Shown piece by piece: positions 10,804-18,987 of a stretch of 37,642 bases of DNA. A program made the translations under genes and the position numbers. This DNA comes from Acidaminococcaceae bacterium (GTDB taxonomy: Bacteria; Bacillota; Negativicutes; Acidaminococcales; Acidaminococcaceae). Location: assembly GCA_017460905.1 (NCBI GenBank), contig JAFTZZ010000032.1:1-37642 (forward strand), written 5' to 3'. The notes under the pieces were generated by a model that was not told the DNA's origin, did not search any database, and was given only the letters and a program-made list of their open reading frames with translations. Each line of letters opens with the position of its first letter. Within the stretch, counting starts at the first letter, position 1.

Positions 10804-12306
10804 TCAGTCGTCTTCGTATTTATCCGGGAAGAACAGCTTCAAGGTTTCCATGTCCGGCATCTTGCCCATGGCGTTGCCGATGAGGAAGAACAGCAGCGAG
10901 GTGGTGATACCGATGGTGATCTGGTGCAGGGAGAAGACCTTGAAACCCAGGGCCATGGTAATGCAGTAGGCTGCCACGCCGCCGAACATGGCGCAGATGG
11001 CGCCGGTGCTGTTGGCTTTGTGCCAGAACAGGCCGAAGATCATGACCCAGAAGAAGGCAGTTTCCAGACCGCCAAAGGCGAACATGTTGATCTTCCAGAT
11101 AACCGACGGAGGCGCGATGGAAATCAGGTAAATGCCAAATCCCAGCAGGATGGTGAAGATCATGCTCAGCCGTTTGACGCCGTCGTTGCTCAGGGATTTT
11201 CCGCTCTTTTCCAGAGAACGCATATACACGTCCTTAATAATGGAAGAAGAAGAAGTCAGCAGCAGGGAGGAAACGGTGGAAATGGTTGCCGCGATGGGCC
11301 CGATGATGACCACGCCGGCCCAGAAGGGGCTCATGACGCTGATGATGGTACGGGGCATGATGTTGTCCACGCTGCCGCCGTAAGCTGCCAGGTCCGGGTT
11401 GGTGAGTACGCCTTTGCACAGTACGCCTACCCAGGTAGCGATAATGGTTACCACGCCGATGACGACGGTGCCGATGATAATTGCCTGCCGGAGAGCCTTG
11501 GTATCTTTATAGCTAATGCTGCGGACAACGGACTGGGGCAGCGCCAGGGTGCAGACGCCTACCAGCAGCCACTGACTGATGTACAGGGATACCGGCATCT
11601 TACCCCGGGAGAGAGGCTCCAGCATGGCAGGGTCGTTAGCCCGGAAGTGGGCCATGATAGCGCTGTAACCGCCGGCCTTGTCCAGCAGGCAGTAGAACAG
11701 GATTGCCATGCCCACCATCATGGCGACGGCACAGATGGCGTCGGTAATTGCAACGCCCTTAAACCCGCCGATGGTGGTGTAGATGACCACGATGATACCG
11801 AACATGGTGAGGCCGGTCATGTAGGAGTAGCCGGTAACCGCTTCAAACAGCTTGGCGGCGCCTACGAACTGGTCGACCATGGTGGCGCAGAAGAACGCCA
11901 CGATGAAAATGGCGGCCATATTGGCCAGCGCGTCGGATTTGTACCGGGCACGGATAATGTCGATGACCGTAACGGCGTCAATGTCCTTGGCAATTAAGGA
12001 TATCTTTTTGCCAAAGACGCCCATGACCAGGAAGATAACGACCATCTGCACAATAGCCATGTACAGCCAGCCGTACCCAATCTGCCAGGCCACGCCGGGA
12101 CCGCCTACGAAGGTGGAAACGCTGGAATAGGTGGCAACCGTGGTCATGGCCAGGACGAATCCGCCCAGGGAACGGCCGCCGATGAAGTAGTCTTTTACAA
12201 AGTTGGAGGAACGGGCTTCGCTGGACTGCTGCTGCACCCAGTAGCTGATGTACAGCAAAGCGGCCAGGAACAATAATGCGGGAGCCAGATTCAGTAAGTT
12301 TTCCAT
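10804..12306 (-). CDS. panF: Sodium/pantothenate symporter
   Basis: A 500-residue membrane protein of the sodium:solute symporter family. About 13 hydrophobic segments are spread over its length, starting at about 6-22. Motifs typical of PanF include DYFIGGRSLGGFVLAMT, TYSSVSTFVGGPG and a late SSSSIIKDVYMR. It takes up pantothenate, the vitamin precursor of coenzyme A, with sodium. Length fits the family (E. coli PanF about 480). Its ATG overlaps the stop of the upstream yhdT-like gene (TAATG), so the two are translationally coupled, as is usual for yhdT-panF. Confidence 0.9.
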   Translation of the reverse strand: MENLLNLAPALLFLAALLYISYWVQQQSSEARSSNFVKDYFIGGRSLGGFVLAMTTVATYSSVSTFVGGPGVAWQIGYGWLYMAIVQMVVIFLVMGVFGKKISLIAKDIDAVTVIDIIRARYKSDALANMAAIFIVAFFCATMVDQFVGAAKLFEAVTGYSYMTGLTMFGIIVVIYTTIGGFKGVAITDAICAVAMMVGMAILFYCLLDKAGGYSAIMAHFRANDPAMLEPLSRGKMPVSLYISQWLLVGVCTLALPQSVVRSISYKDTKALRQAIIIGTVVIGVVTIIATWVGVLCKGVLTNPDLAAYGGSVDNIMPRTIISVMSPFWAGVVIIGPIAATISTVSSLLLTSSSSIIKDVYMRSLEKSGKSLSNDGVKRLSMIFTILLGFGIYLISIAPPSVIWKINMFAFGGLETAFFWVMIFGLFWHKANSTGAICAMFGGVAAYCITMALGFKVFSLHQITIGITTSLLFFLIGNAMGKMPDMETLKLFFPDKYEDD

Positions 12307-12566
12307 TATTTACCGCCTCCTTCCGCCGCGGAGTCTTCCTCCACGTCCTTGATGACGAATTCCGCCAGCCACCAGGCTACTGCGACGGCAAAAAGCCAGG
12401 ATACGATACAGCCGCCGATAACCCAGATGGGGGTGTCGAAGATGACAATGTCGGAACCGGCCAGGCCGAAGCCTGCCAGGATCCAGAACAGGATGACGAC
12501 CACCGTGGCCACGACCGTGGTCTTGGCCTCGCGGTTTGCCTGCCGGAACTGTTCGCTGCGTTTCAT
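12306..12566 (-). CDS. yhdT: YhdT-family (DUF997) small membrane protein
   Basis: An 86-residue protein with two membrane segments (about 17-38 and 47-70) and an acidic tail (VIKDVEEDSAAEG). DUF997 proteins are encoded immediately before panF in many bacteria and are thought to be an accessory to the symporter. The ATG at 12566 is chosen because AGGAGG lies 11 bases upstream; an ATG at 12575 is too close to it. Longer frames run through the leader and are not supported. Confidence 0.82.
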   Translation of the reverse strand: MKRSEQFRQANREAKTTVVATVVVILFWILAGFGLAGSDIVIFDTPIWVIGGCIVSWLFAVAVAWWLAEFVIKDVEEDSAAEGGGK

Positions 12567-12909
12567 GTTGATCATTACCTCCTGTTTTTTGAAACTACAA
12601 AATTCATGGTTCTTACAAAGAATGGCTCGTGCGCAACGCATCGCGCAGCGCCTTTGGCTTGTGTTCTGCGGCGCACTGCATATACATGTCCATAGCCAAT
12701 CTCCGCGCCCTTTGGGCTTGCCGCTTGGGCGGACATAGTAAATCGCGCACCCGGGAACGGATGCGCGATACATTTTGCTATTGCGTCCCGTCCCGGTCTT
12801 TACGGATCCAAGCGATATCAGACAGTGTTATATGCTCATATGGGTTTTCGGTAAAACTCTGCGATGCCTTCCGCTTCCCTTAAATTCAAAAGTATAATAG
12901 CATACATTT

Positions 12910-12938
12910 AATAAGAATGCAACTGAATAAGTATGCAA
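12910..12938. repeat. Direct repeats between divergent promoters
   Basis: AATAAGAATGCAA (12910-12922) and AATAAGTATGCAA (12926-12938), 16 bp apart, overlapping the yhdT promoter. Possible operator. Confidence 0.5.
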
Positions 12939-12941
12939 ATT

Positions 12942-12970
12942 TTGACATGCACTGCAACTTATAATAAAAT
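12942..12970 (+). promoter_or_regulatory. Promoter of the M20 peptidase gene
   Basis: TTGACA, 17-base spacer, TAAAAT, about 90 bases upstream of the start. Confidence 0.65.
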
Positions 12971-13057
12971 TATAACAAAAGTACGGAGGCTTTGCTGAAA
13001 AAGAAGCTGCGATAACTAAAGAGTATTATAAAGTGAAAACCTGGAAAGGATATTGCT

Positions 13058-14200
13058 ATGGAGACGATTATCATAAATGAAGAACGTTTAAAGAGCACAT
13101 TTATCGAGCTGGTCAGCGTGCCCTGTCCCAGCGGCGACGAAAAGGAAGAGGCAGCGCTGCTGGCAGAAAAACTGAAAGCGCTGGGCATTGAGCCGCAGAT
13201 TGATGACGCCGGGGAAAAGTGCGGCGGCACCACCGGCAACGTATGGGGCTTTGTGAAGGGCAATGTGCCCGGCGCGGTGCGGTTGTTCTATGAAGCGCAC
13301 ATGGACAGCGTGGCGCCTACAACGGGCACAAAGGTTGTCGAGAAAGACGGCGTGCTGTATTCCGATGGCACCACTACGCTGGGCGGCGACGATAAAAGCG
13401 GCATTGCGGCTGTATTGGAAGCGGTGCAGTGCATACTGGAAAACGATCTGCCCCACGGGGATATCCAGGTTTGCTTTACCATTGGGGAAGAAACCGGCAG
13501 CAACGGTGTGCGGTTTATGGATAAAGAGATGATACAGGCGGATGTAGGCTACTGCATGGATTGCGGCGGGCATCCGGGCGCGATTTTTAACGCATCCCCG
13601 AAAGCCATCAACGTGAAGCTGACTGTCCACGGCAAGACAGCCCATGCCGGGCTGGAGCCAGAAAAAGGAATCAACGCCATCATGCTGGCGGCGGAAGCGC
13701 TGCACGCGTTGCCGGCTTACGGGCGGCTGGATGAACAGACAACGTTAAGCGTGGATATGATTGGCGGCGGCCTGGCTTCCAACATTGTGCCGGACGCCTG
13801 TGAAGTGATCGTCGACATGCGCTGTCCTGATGAAGCCAGACTGGAACGGCTGAAAAACGAAACCGTTGCCATTTTCTGTAACGCTGCGGAAGCCAAAGGC
13901 GGCACGGTTACAGTGGAAGTTAAAGATGTGGCGCCCGGCGTGAACCTGAACACAGAGCATGCGGCGGTAAAACTGGCAGCAACGGCTGCCGCAAAACTGA
14001 ACTTCCCGGTCAGCACCGGCTTTACCGGCGGCTGCAGCGACGCCAACTTTTTGTGCGGCATGGGCCTGCCCACAGTCCTGCTGGCAACCGGTATGGACAA
14101 AATCCATACTACGGAAGAACGCCTGGCCTTAGACGATTTGAACAACGCGGCCCGCTGGGTGCTGGGGATTACCGAAGAAGCGGCTGCAGGCAAGGCTTAA
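13058..14200 (+). CDS. M20-family peptidase, peptidase T-like (tripeptide aminopeptidase)
   Basis: A 380-residue cytoplasmic metallopeptidase of the M20/M25 family. Metal and catalytic residues are visible: H81 and D83 (EAHMDSV), D111 or D112 (LGGDDKSG), E144/E145 (GEETG), D168 (MDCGG) and a late His (DKIHTTEE). The dimerisation domain (about 180-295) includes VHGKTAHAG. Overall it resembles the PepT-like group that trims short peptides. The substrate cannot be fixed from sequence. The start follows GGAAAGGA. It is likely a single-gene unit. Confidence 0.82.
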   Translation: METIIINEERLKSTFIELVSVPCPSGDEKEEAALLAEKLKALGIEPQIDDAGEKCGGTTGNVWGFVKGNVPGAVRLFYEAHMDSVAPTTGTKVVEKDGVLYSDGTTTLGGDDKSGIAAVLEAVQCILENDLPHGDIQVCFTIGEETGSNGVRFMDKEMIQADVGYCMDCGGHPGAIFNASPKAINVKLTVHGKTAHAGLEPEKGINAIMLAAEALHALPAYGRLDEQTTLSVDMIGGGLASNIVPDACEVIVDMRCPDEARLERLKNETVAIFCNAAEAKGGTVTVEVKDVAPGVNLNTEHAAVKLAATAAAKLNFPVSTGFTGGCSDANFLCGMGLPTVLLATGMDKIHTTEERLALDDLNNAARWVLGITEEAAAGKA

Positions 14201-14276
14201 TCATTCGAAACTGTAACGACAGGAGTCAGCGCAATCATTGCTGTGAATGACACTGTGTTTGCAAAGAGTAAAAATG

Positions 14277-14293
14277 CCGCTGTTACAGCGGCG
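14277..14293 (+). promoter_or_regulatory. Hairpin just before the dnaE start
   Basis: GCCGCTG-TTA-CAGCGGC, a perfect 7-bp stem with no T run. It ends 14 bases before the dnaE ATG and borders its AGGAAA ribosome-binding site. It could modulate translation or mark an RNA end. Confidence 0.4.
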
Positions 14294-14307
14294 GAATAGG
14301 AAATACG

Positions 14308-17300
14308 ATGACTGTACCTTTTACACACTTGCATGTGCATACCCAGTACAGCCTGTTAGACGGCGCTTCCAAGCCGAAGGAGCTGCTGCAGCGGGCCATG
14401 GAATTGGGAATGGACAGCATTGCAATTACTGACCACGGCAATATGTATGGCGCGGTGGATATGTACCAGACAGCGCAGAAACTGAATAAAGAAGCGGAAA
14501 AAGAAGGGAAGCCGGGCATCAAGGTCATCTTTGGCTGCGAATGTTACATTACGCCGGGAAGCCGCTTCGACCGCATTGACAAGCAGCCCCGCTATCACCT
14601 GATCCTGCTGGCGGAGAACAACGAAGGCTGGCATAACCTGTCCCGGCTGGTTTCCCTTGGGTTTATTGACGGCTTTTACCGCAAGCCCCGCATTGATAAG
14701 GATATCCTGCGCAAGTACAGCAAGGGCATCATCTGCCTCAGCGCCTGTGTGCAGGGGGAAGTGCCCCGGCTGATTTTACAGCGGAACCTGGACGGCGCGG
14801 AAAGGGCGCTGCAGGAATATATTGATATTTTTGGCAAAGACAACTTCTATCTGGAAATGCAGAACCACGATCTGGAGGAGGAACGGATCGTCAACCGCCA
14901 GCTGCATATATTTGCTGAAAAATACGGGCTGAAACTGGCGGTCACCAACGATATCCACTACGTGAAGCGGGAAGACGCCTCAGCCCAGGACGTGCTGCTC
15001 TGTATCCAGACCAATAAGAATGTGGACGATCCGGACCGCATGCGTTTCAACAACGACTGGTATTACTGCAAGAGTTATGAGGAAATGCGGGCGCTGTTCC
15101 CGGAGGACGAAGAAGCGCTGCATAATACCCACGAGATTGCGCAGCGCTGCAACGTGGACCTGACCTTTGGCAAGCTGCTGCTGCCGGAGTTTCCCATTCC
15201 GGCGCAGTTCCACAATGATGCGGACGCCTACGTGCGCAGCCTCTGCGAGGCGGAAATCCCGAAACGTTACGGTGTTTTGCTGCAAAAACTGGCAGGGGCT
15301 GCAAGAAGGAAAAAAGAAGAAGAGATACAGCAGCGCCTGGAATACGAGCTGGGCGTCATTAAGCAGATGGGCTACGCGGCGTATTTCCTGATTGTGTGGG
15401 ATTTTATTCACTACTGCCGCAGCCACAAAGATGAAAACGGCAGCCCGGATCCCATTCCGGTGGGCCCGGGCCGGGGCAGCGCAGCCGGTTCCATCGTGGC
15501 TTATCTGCTGCACATCACAAACATTGACCCGCTGGATTTTGATCTGCTCTTTGAACGGTTCCTCAATCCGGAACGGGTCAGCATGCCCGATATTGATACG
15601 GACTTCTGTTACCGCAGGCGCGGCGAGGTGCTGGAATATGTGATCCGTAAGTACGGCGCGGACCATGTGTCCCTGATCATCACCTTCGGTACCCTGCAGG
15701 CGAGGGCTGCGGTGCGGGACGTGGGCCGGGCGCTAGGCATCAGCCTGCCGAAGACGGACCGCGTAGCCAAAGCGGTGCCCCGTGAACTGGGGATTACGCT
15801 GGACAAGGCGTTACAGTCCAAGGAACTGCGGGCTATGTATGACAGTGACCCGGAGGTGAAACGGATCATTGATATTGCCAAAAGCGTGGAAGGGCTGCCC
15901 CGCAACAGCGGGACCCATGCAGCCGGCGTCGTGATCGCGCCGAAGCCGCTGATCGATCTGGTGCCGCTGCAGTTGGACGAAGCGGCGGATATTGAGACGG
16001 GCATCAGCCAGGAGCGCATGATCACCACCCAGTTTGACAAGAACCAGGTGGAAGAGCTGGGGCTGCTGAAGATGGACTTTCTGGGGCTGCGGACCCTGAC
16101 GGTCATGGACGATGCCCTGCGTTTTATCAAGGAAAGCACAGGCGAGACTGTCGATTTGGATACGATTCCGCTGGAAGACGAAGCGGTCAGCCGGATGCTG
16201 TGCGCCGGTGACACCCAGGGCGTGTTCCAGCTGGAAAGCGCGGGCATGACGCGGCTGGTGGAACGGCTGGCCCCGAAGTCCATGCGGGATCTGGTGCCGC
16301 TGGTGGCATTATACCGTCCGGGACCTCTGGACGCCGGCATGGCGGAGAAGTTTATCGAAGGGCGCAAACGGCATCATGCCATGGAAAGTATCCATCCGCT
16401 GCTGGACGGGATACTGGCAGATACCTACGGGGTCGTTCTGTATCAGGAGCAGGTTATGCAGACGGCTTCCATTCTGGCCGGCTTTTCGCTGGGTGAAGCG
16501 GATATACTGCGCCGGGCTATGGGCAAGAAAAAGGTGAAAGACCTGATTGCCATGAAGAGCCGTTTTGTGGAAGGGGCGCAGAAGCTGCACAATGTTCCCC
16601 CGGAAAAAAGTGAAGAAATATTTGAAATTCTGCTGAAGTTTGCAGGCTACGGCTTTAACAAATCCCATTCGGTGGCTTACGGCCTGGTGGCTTACCAGAC
16701 GGCCTACCTGAAAGCCCACTGGCCGGCGGAGTTCTTTGCGGCGCTGCTGACCAGCATCATCGGCGATGCGGACAAGATGAGCTGGTACATCACGGTCTGC
16801 AAGGACAGGGGGATCCGTATGCTGCCGCCGGATGTAAATGCCAGCCAGGAAGGCTTTTCGGTAGAAAAGGGAGCCATCCGGTTTGGTCTTGTCGGCATCA
16901 AGAGCGTCGGGGAAGGCGCAGTGCGGGAAATCGTCCGGGCGCGCCGTGAAGGCGGGCCGTTCCGGGATATCCTGGATTTCTGCAAGCGGGTGAATTACCG
17001 GGTCCTGAACCGGCGGCTGCTGGAAAACCTGATCAAGTGCGGCGCCATGGATTCCTTAGGCGCGTACCGTTCCCAGCTGCTGGCAGTTTATGAAAAAACG
17101 CTGGAGCTGGGAATACAGCAGCAGCGTGATTACAACAGCGGGCAGATGGGCCTGTTCGGCGGCGACGATTTTGCGGAAGTGAATTCGGTGCCGCTGCCGA
17201 AGATGGACGAGATGAGCCGTTCCGTATTGTTGAAAAATGAAAAAGAACTGATTGGCTTCTATGTGACCGGGCATCCGCTGGACGGCTACCGCATGGCGCT

Positions 17301-18102
17301 GGACCGGCTGACGCCGCTGTATACGCTGACGGACGATACGCCTGCCGTACGCGATGGCGCCTTTGTCAATGTGGGCGGGATCATCAGCATGACGGATATC
17401 AAGGTCACTAAAAAAGGCGATTCCATGGCGGTACTGGCGCTGGAGGATTTCGGTTCCCGCATCGAAGTGGTGGTGTTCCCTCAGGCATACAATGCGTATT
17501 CCGCGCTTTTGCGGGAAGATACGGTGGTGGAAGTGGAAGGCCGTTTTAATGTAGACGAACGGGGCAGCAAGATCATCGCTTCCCGGCTTGCGCTGCTGGA
17601 GGAGGGCAAGCCCCCTGCACTGGCAGGGCAGCCGCGGGACGGCAAAGGGGCAGGGAACGGATATTCTACTGGAAACGGCTATGTCAGCGAAAGCGGATAT
17701 TCATATACAGCGGAACCGTCTTTGGAAAATACAGCGGTAAACGAAAGCGCAGATGCCGGTTATCAAGGCCGGAATTATGTAGCCGCAGACAGTGCTGCTG
17801 CGCAAAATAATGCCAGTGTGCCGACAAACGCTGCGGATGCGCAGGGGCATATCCCGGTTCCTATCAGCGCAGTCATCGAACTGGTCATTTCACCGGAACG
17901 GGAAACGGACATTGTTACCAAAGCACTGATTGCGATTTTGCAAAAGCATCACGGCAGCACTATGGTTTTCCTTAAGCTCATGGGATCCCGCCGGCGTATC
18001 CGTCTGGAACCGCGTTATTATGTGAACGGGCAGGATACGGCGCTGCAGGATGAACTGAAGGAACTGCTGGGGGATCATGCGTTCCGGGTGAAGGAGATAT
18101 GA
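14308..18102 (+). CDS. dnaE: DNA polymerase III alpha subunit
   Basis: A 1264-residue replicative polymerase. The N-terminal PHP domain starts HLHVHTQYSLLDG (7-19) with AITDHGN near 45. The palm holds PDIDTD (427-432), which supplies catalytic Asp residues. GPGRGSAAGS lies just before it, and the fingers carry RPGPLDAGM. A helix-hairpin-helix follows, then an OB-fold (about 1018-1065, VNVGGIISMTDIKV). Length is a little above the usual 1150-1180. The excess is a low-complexity stretch at about 1103-1181, rich in Gly, Ser, Asn, Tyr and Ala, before a conserved C-terminal domain. It catalyses chromosomal DNA synthesis with the beta clamp. Confidence 0.95.
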   Translation: MTVPFTHLHVHTQYSLLDGASKPKELLQRAMELGMDSIAITDHGNMYGAVDMYQTAQKLNKEAEKEGKPGIKVIFGCECYITPGSRFDRIDKQPRYHLILLAENNEGWHNLSRLVSLGFIDGFYRKPRIDKDILRKYSKGIICLSACVQGEVPRLILQRNLDGAERALQEYIDIFGKDNFYLEMQNHDLEEERIVNRQLHIFAEKYGLKLAVTNDIHYVKREDASAQDVLLCIQTNKNVDDPDRMRFNNDWYYCKSYEEMRALFPEDEEALHNTHEIAQRCNVDLTFGKLLLPEFPIPAQFHNDADAYVRSLCEAEIPKRYGVLLQKLAGAARRKKEEEIQQRLEYELGVIKQMGYAAYFLIVWDFIHYCRSHKDENGSPDPIPVGPGRGSAAGSIVAYLLHITNIDPLDFDLLFERFLNPERVSMPDIDTDFCYRRRGEVLEYVIRKYGADHVSLIITFGTLQARAAVRDVGRALGISLPKTDRVAKAVPRELGITLDKALQSKELRAMYDSDPEVKRIIDIAKSVEGLPRNSGTHAAGVVIAPKPLIDLVPLQLDEAADIETGISQERMITTQFDKNQVEELGLLKMDFLGLRTLTVMDDALRFIKESTGETVDLDTIPLEDEAVSRMLCAGDTQGVFQLESAGMTRLVERLAPKSMRDLVPLVALYRPGPLDAGMAEKFIEGRKRHHAMESIHPLLDGILADTYGVVLYQEQVMQTASILAGFSLGEADILRRAMGKKKVKDLIAMKSRFVEGAQKLHNVPPEKSEEIFEILLKFAGYGFNKSHSVAYGLVAYQTAYLKAHWPAEFFAALLTSIIGDADKMSWYITVCKDRGIRMLPPDVNASQEGFSVEKGAIRFGLVGIKSVGEGAVREIVRARREGGPFRDILDFCKRVNYRVLNRRLLENLIKCGAMDSLGAYRSQLLAVYEKTLELGIQQQRDYNSGQMGLFGGDDFAEVNSVPLPKMDEMSRSVLLKNEKELIGFYVTGHPLDGYRMALDRLTPLYTLTDDTPAVRDGAFVNVGGIISMTDIKVTKKGDSMAVLALEDFGSRIEVVVFPQAYNAYSALLREDTVVEVEGRFNVDERGSKIIASRLALLEEGKPPALAGQPRDGKGAGNGYSTGNGYVSESGYSYTAEPSLENTAVNESADAGYQGRNYVAADSAAAQNNASVPTNAADAQGHIPVPISAVIELVISPERETDIVTKALIAILQKHHGSTMVFLKLMGSRRRIRLEPRYYVNGQDTALQDELKELLGDHAFRVKEI

Positions 18103-18171
18103 GTTGATTACTCCTGCAAGGGCCGGAACCGTTTGAAAATATTGTTTTCTATTGAATGAAGGAAAATTAAG

Positions 18172-18780
18172 ATGAGTTTTTTTGTAAAAGCAGAAGATTT
18201 ATTTCATGTGCTAACTTACAACGGTGTTCTTATTTTGCCTTTTTTCATATGTGTGTTTGTAGGGATTGTATTTTATAAAACAAAAATTGAAAAATACAAT
18301 AATATTTATAGCATTTGTTTTGGGTCTATAGGATTTTTGGGTATTTTTCTTGTTATGATAGGGATGTTAGCTAATTCTGTTTTAGCAACAGGATATTTTT
18401 ATAAAAACAATGAAATCCATATTAAATCAATTTTAAAAAATGAATATGTCATGCCTTTACAAGAAATAAAAAACATTGAGGTTGTAACATCAAAACCAAT
18501 GATAGGTGGTGGATACATAAGAAAACAGAACGAAAAGGAATTAAGAACGGAAAATTTGCGATTAGTAGAGTTAGGAATTCGTCTTAATGGCGCATCTACG
18601 GGAGCTGTCAGTGTTGGGGTATTTCGACTTACAACTGGCGAAAAAGTCAAAGCTTTTTTATATCGTCCTTATTCCAAGGCATTGCTGATTCAGGGTGAAA
18701 AAGACTTATTTTTGATTGGAAGCCCTAATGTTATGGAATTATACAATTTATTGCAAAGCTCTTTTTATCGTTCAGAATAA
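18172..18780 (+). CDS. Hypothetical membrane protein with a PH-like domain
   Basis: A 202-residue protein with two membrane segments (about 16-34 and 48-68). A soluble C-terminal part begins YFYKNNEIHIKSILKNEY with short strands, similar in layout to bacterial PH-like domains. No exact family is recognised. It is far more AT-rich than dnaE before it and the next gene after it, and it has its own terminator. It therefore looks like a recent arrival or an isolated orphan. GAAGGAAAA precedes the start. Confidence 0.6.
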   Translation: MSFFVKAEDLFHVLTYNGVLILPFFICVFVGIVFYKTKIEKYNNIYSICFGSIGFLGIFLVMIGMLANSVLATGYFYKNNEIHIKSILKNEYVMPLQEIKNIEVVTSKPMIGGGYIRKQNEKELRTENLRLVELGIRLNGASTGAVSVGVFRLTTGEKVKAFLYRPYSKALLIQGEKDLFLIGSPNVMELYNLLQSSFYRSE

Positions 18781-18802
18781 AAGTTAAGAAACTACATTTG
18801 AC

Positions 18803-18836
18803 CATCCGTATCTAAAAAAGGTACGGATGTGTTTTT
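18803..18836 (+). terminator. Terminator of the AT-rich gene
   Basis: Perfect 8-bp stem CATCCGTA/TACGGATG, 11-base loop, then TGTTTTT. Confidence 0.8.
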
Positions 18837-18899
18837 ATAACAGTTATTTACTTAATATGCTGTTGTTTTCTGAAATACATAATTATAAAAATATAATGT

Positions 18900-18928
18900 T
18901 TTACATTTACAACTGAATCCTATAAAAT
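18900..18928 (+). promoter_or_regulatory. Promoter of the glutamate-synthase-like gene
   Basis: TTTACA, 17-base spacer, TAAAAT, 60 bases upstream of the start. Confidence 0.55.
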
Positions 18929-18987
18929 AAAAATAGTGAAGTCGCTGCTGCGAGAGAAAAACGAAATTGAAAAGAGGAGGGATTACC

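Larger units (their letters stand above)
12567..13057. other. Divergent intergenic region with a long structured leader for yhdT-panF
   Basis: The minus-strand leader is about 300 nt and GC-rich. It holds a strong hairpin (ATCGCGCA...TGCGCGAT at 12744-12770) and several GCGC-rich inverted repeats. No T-box GGTGG motif or other riboswitch core was recognised. A minus-strand promoter, TTGCAT-N17-TATTAT (12922 to 12894), points to yhdT, and a plus-strand promoter to the peptidase gene. Between them lies AATAAG[AT]ATGCAA twice, 16 bp apart. Confidence 0.5.

Noticed and set aside
10702-11997. 431-codon plus-strand reading frame
   Set aside because: It lies antisense to panF, is His/Gly/Asp-rich in a way typical of the complement of membrane-protein codons, and has no ribosome-binding site.
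12567-12900. T-box or known vitamin riboswitch in the panF leader
   Set aside because: The T-box GGTGG core and other conserved cores are absent.
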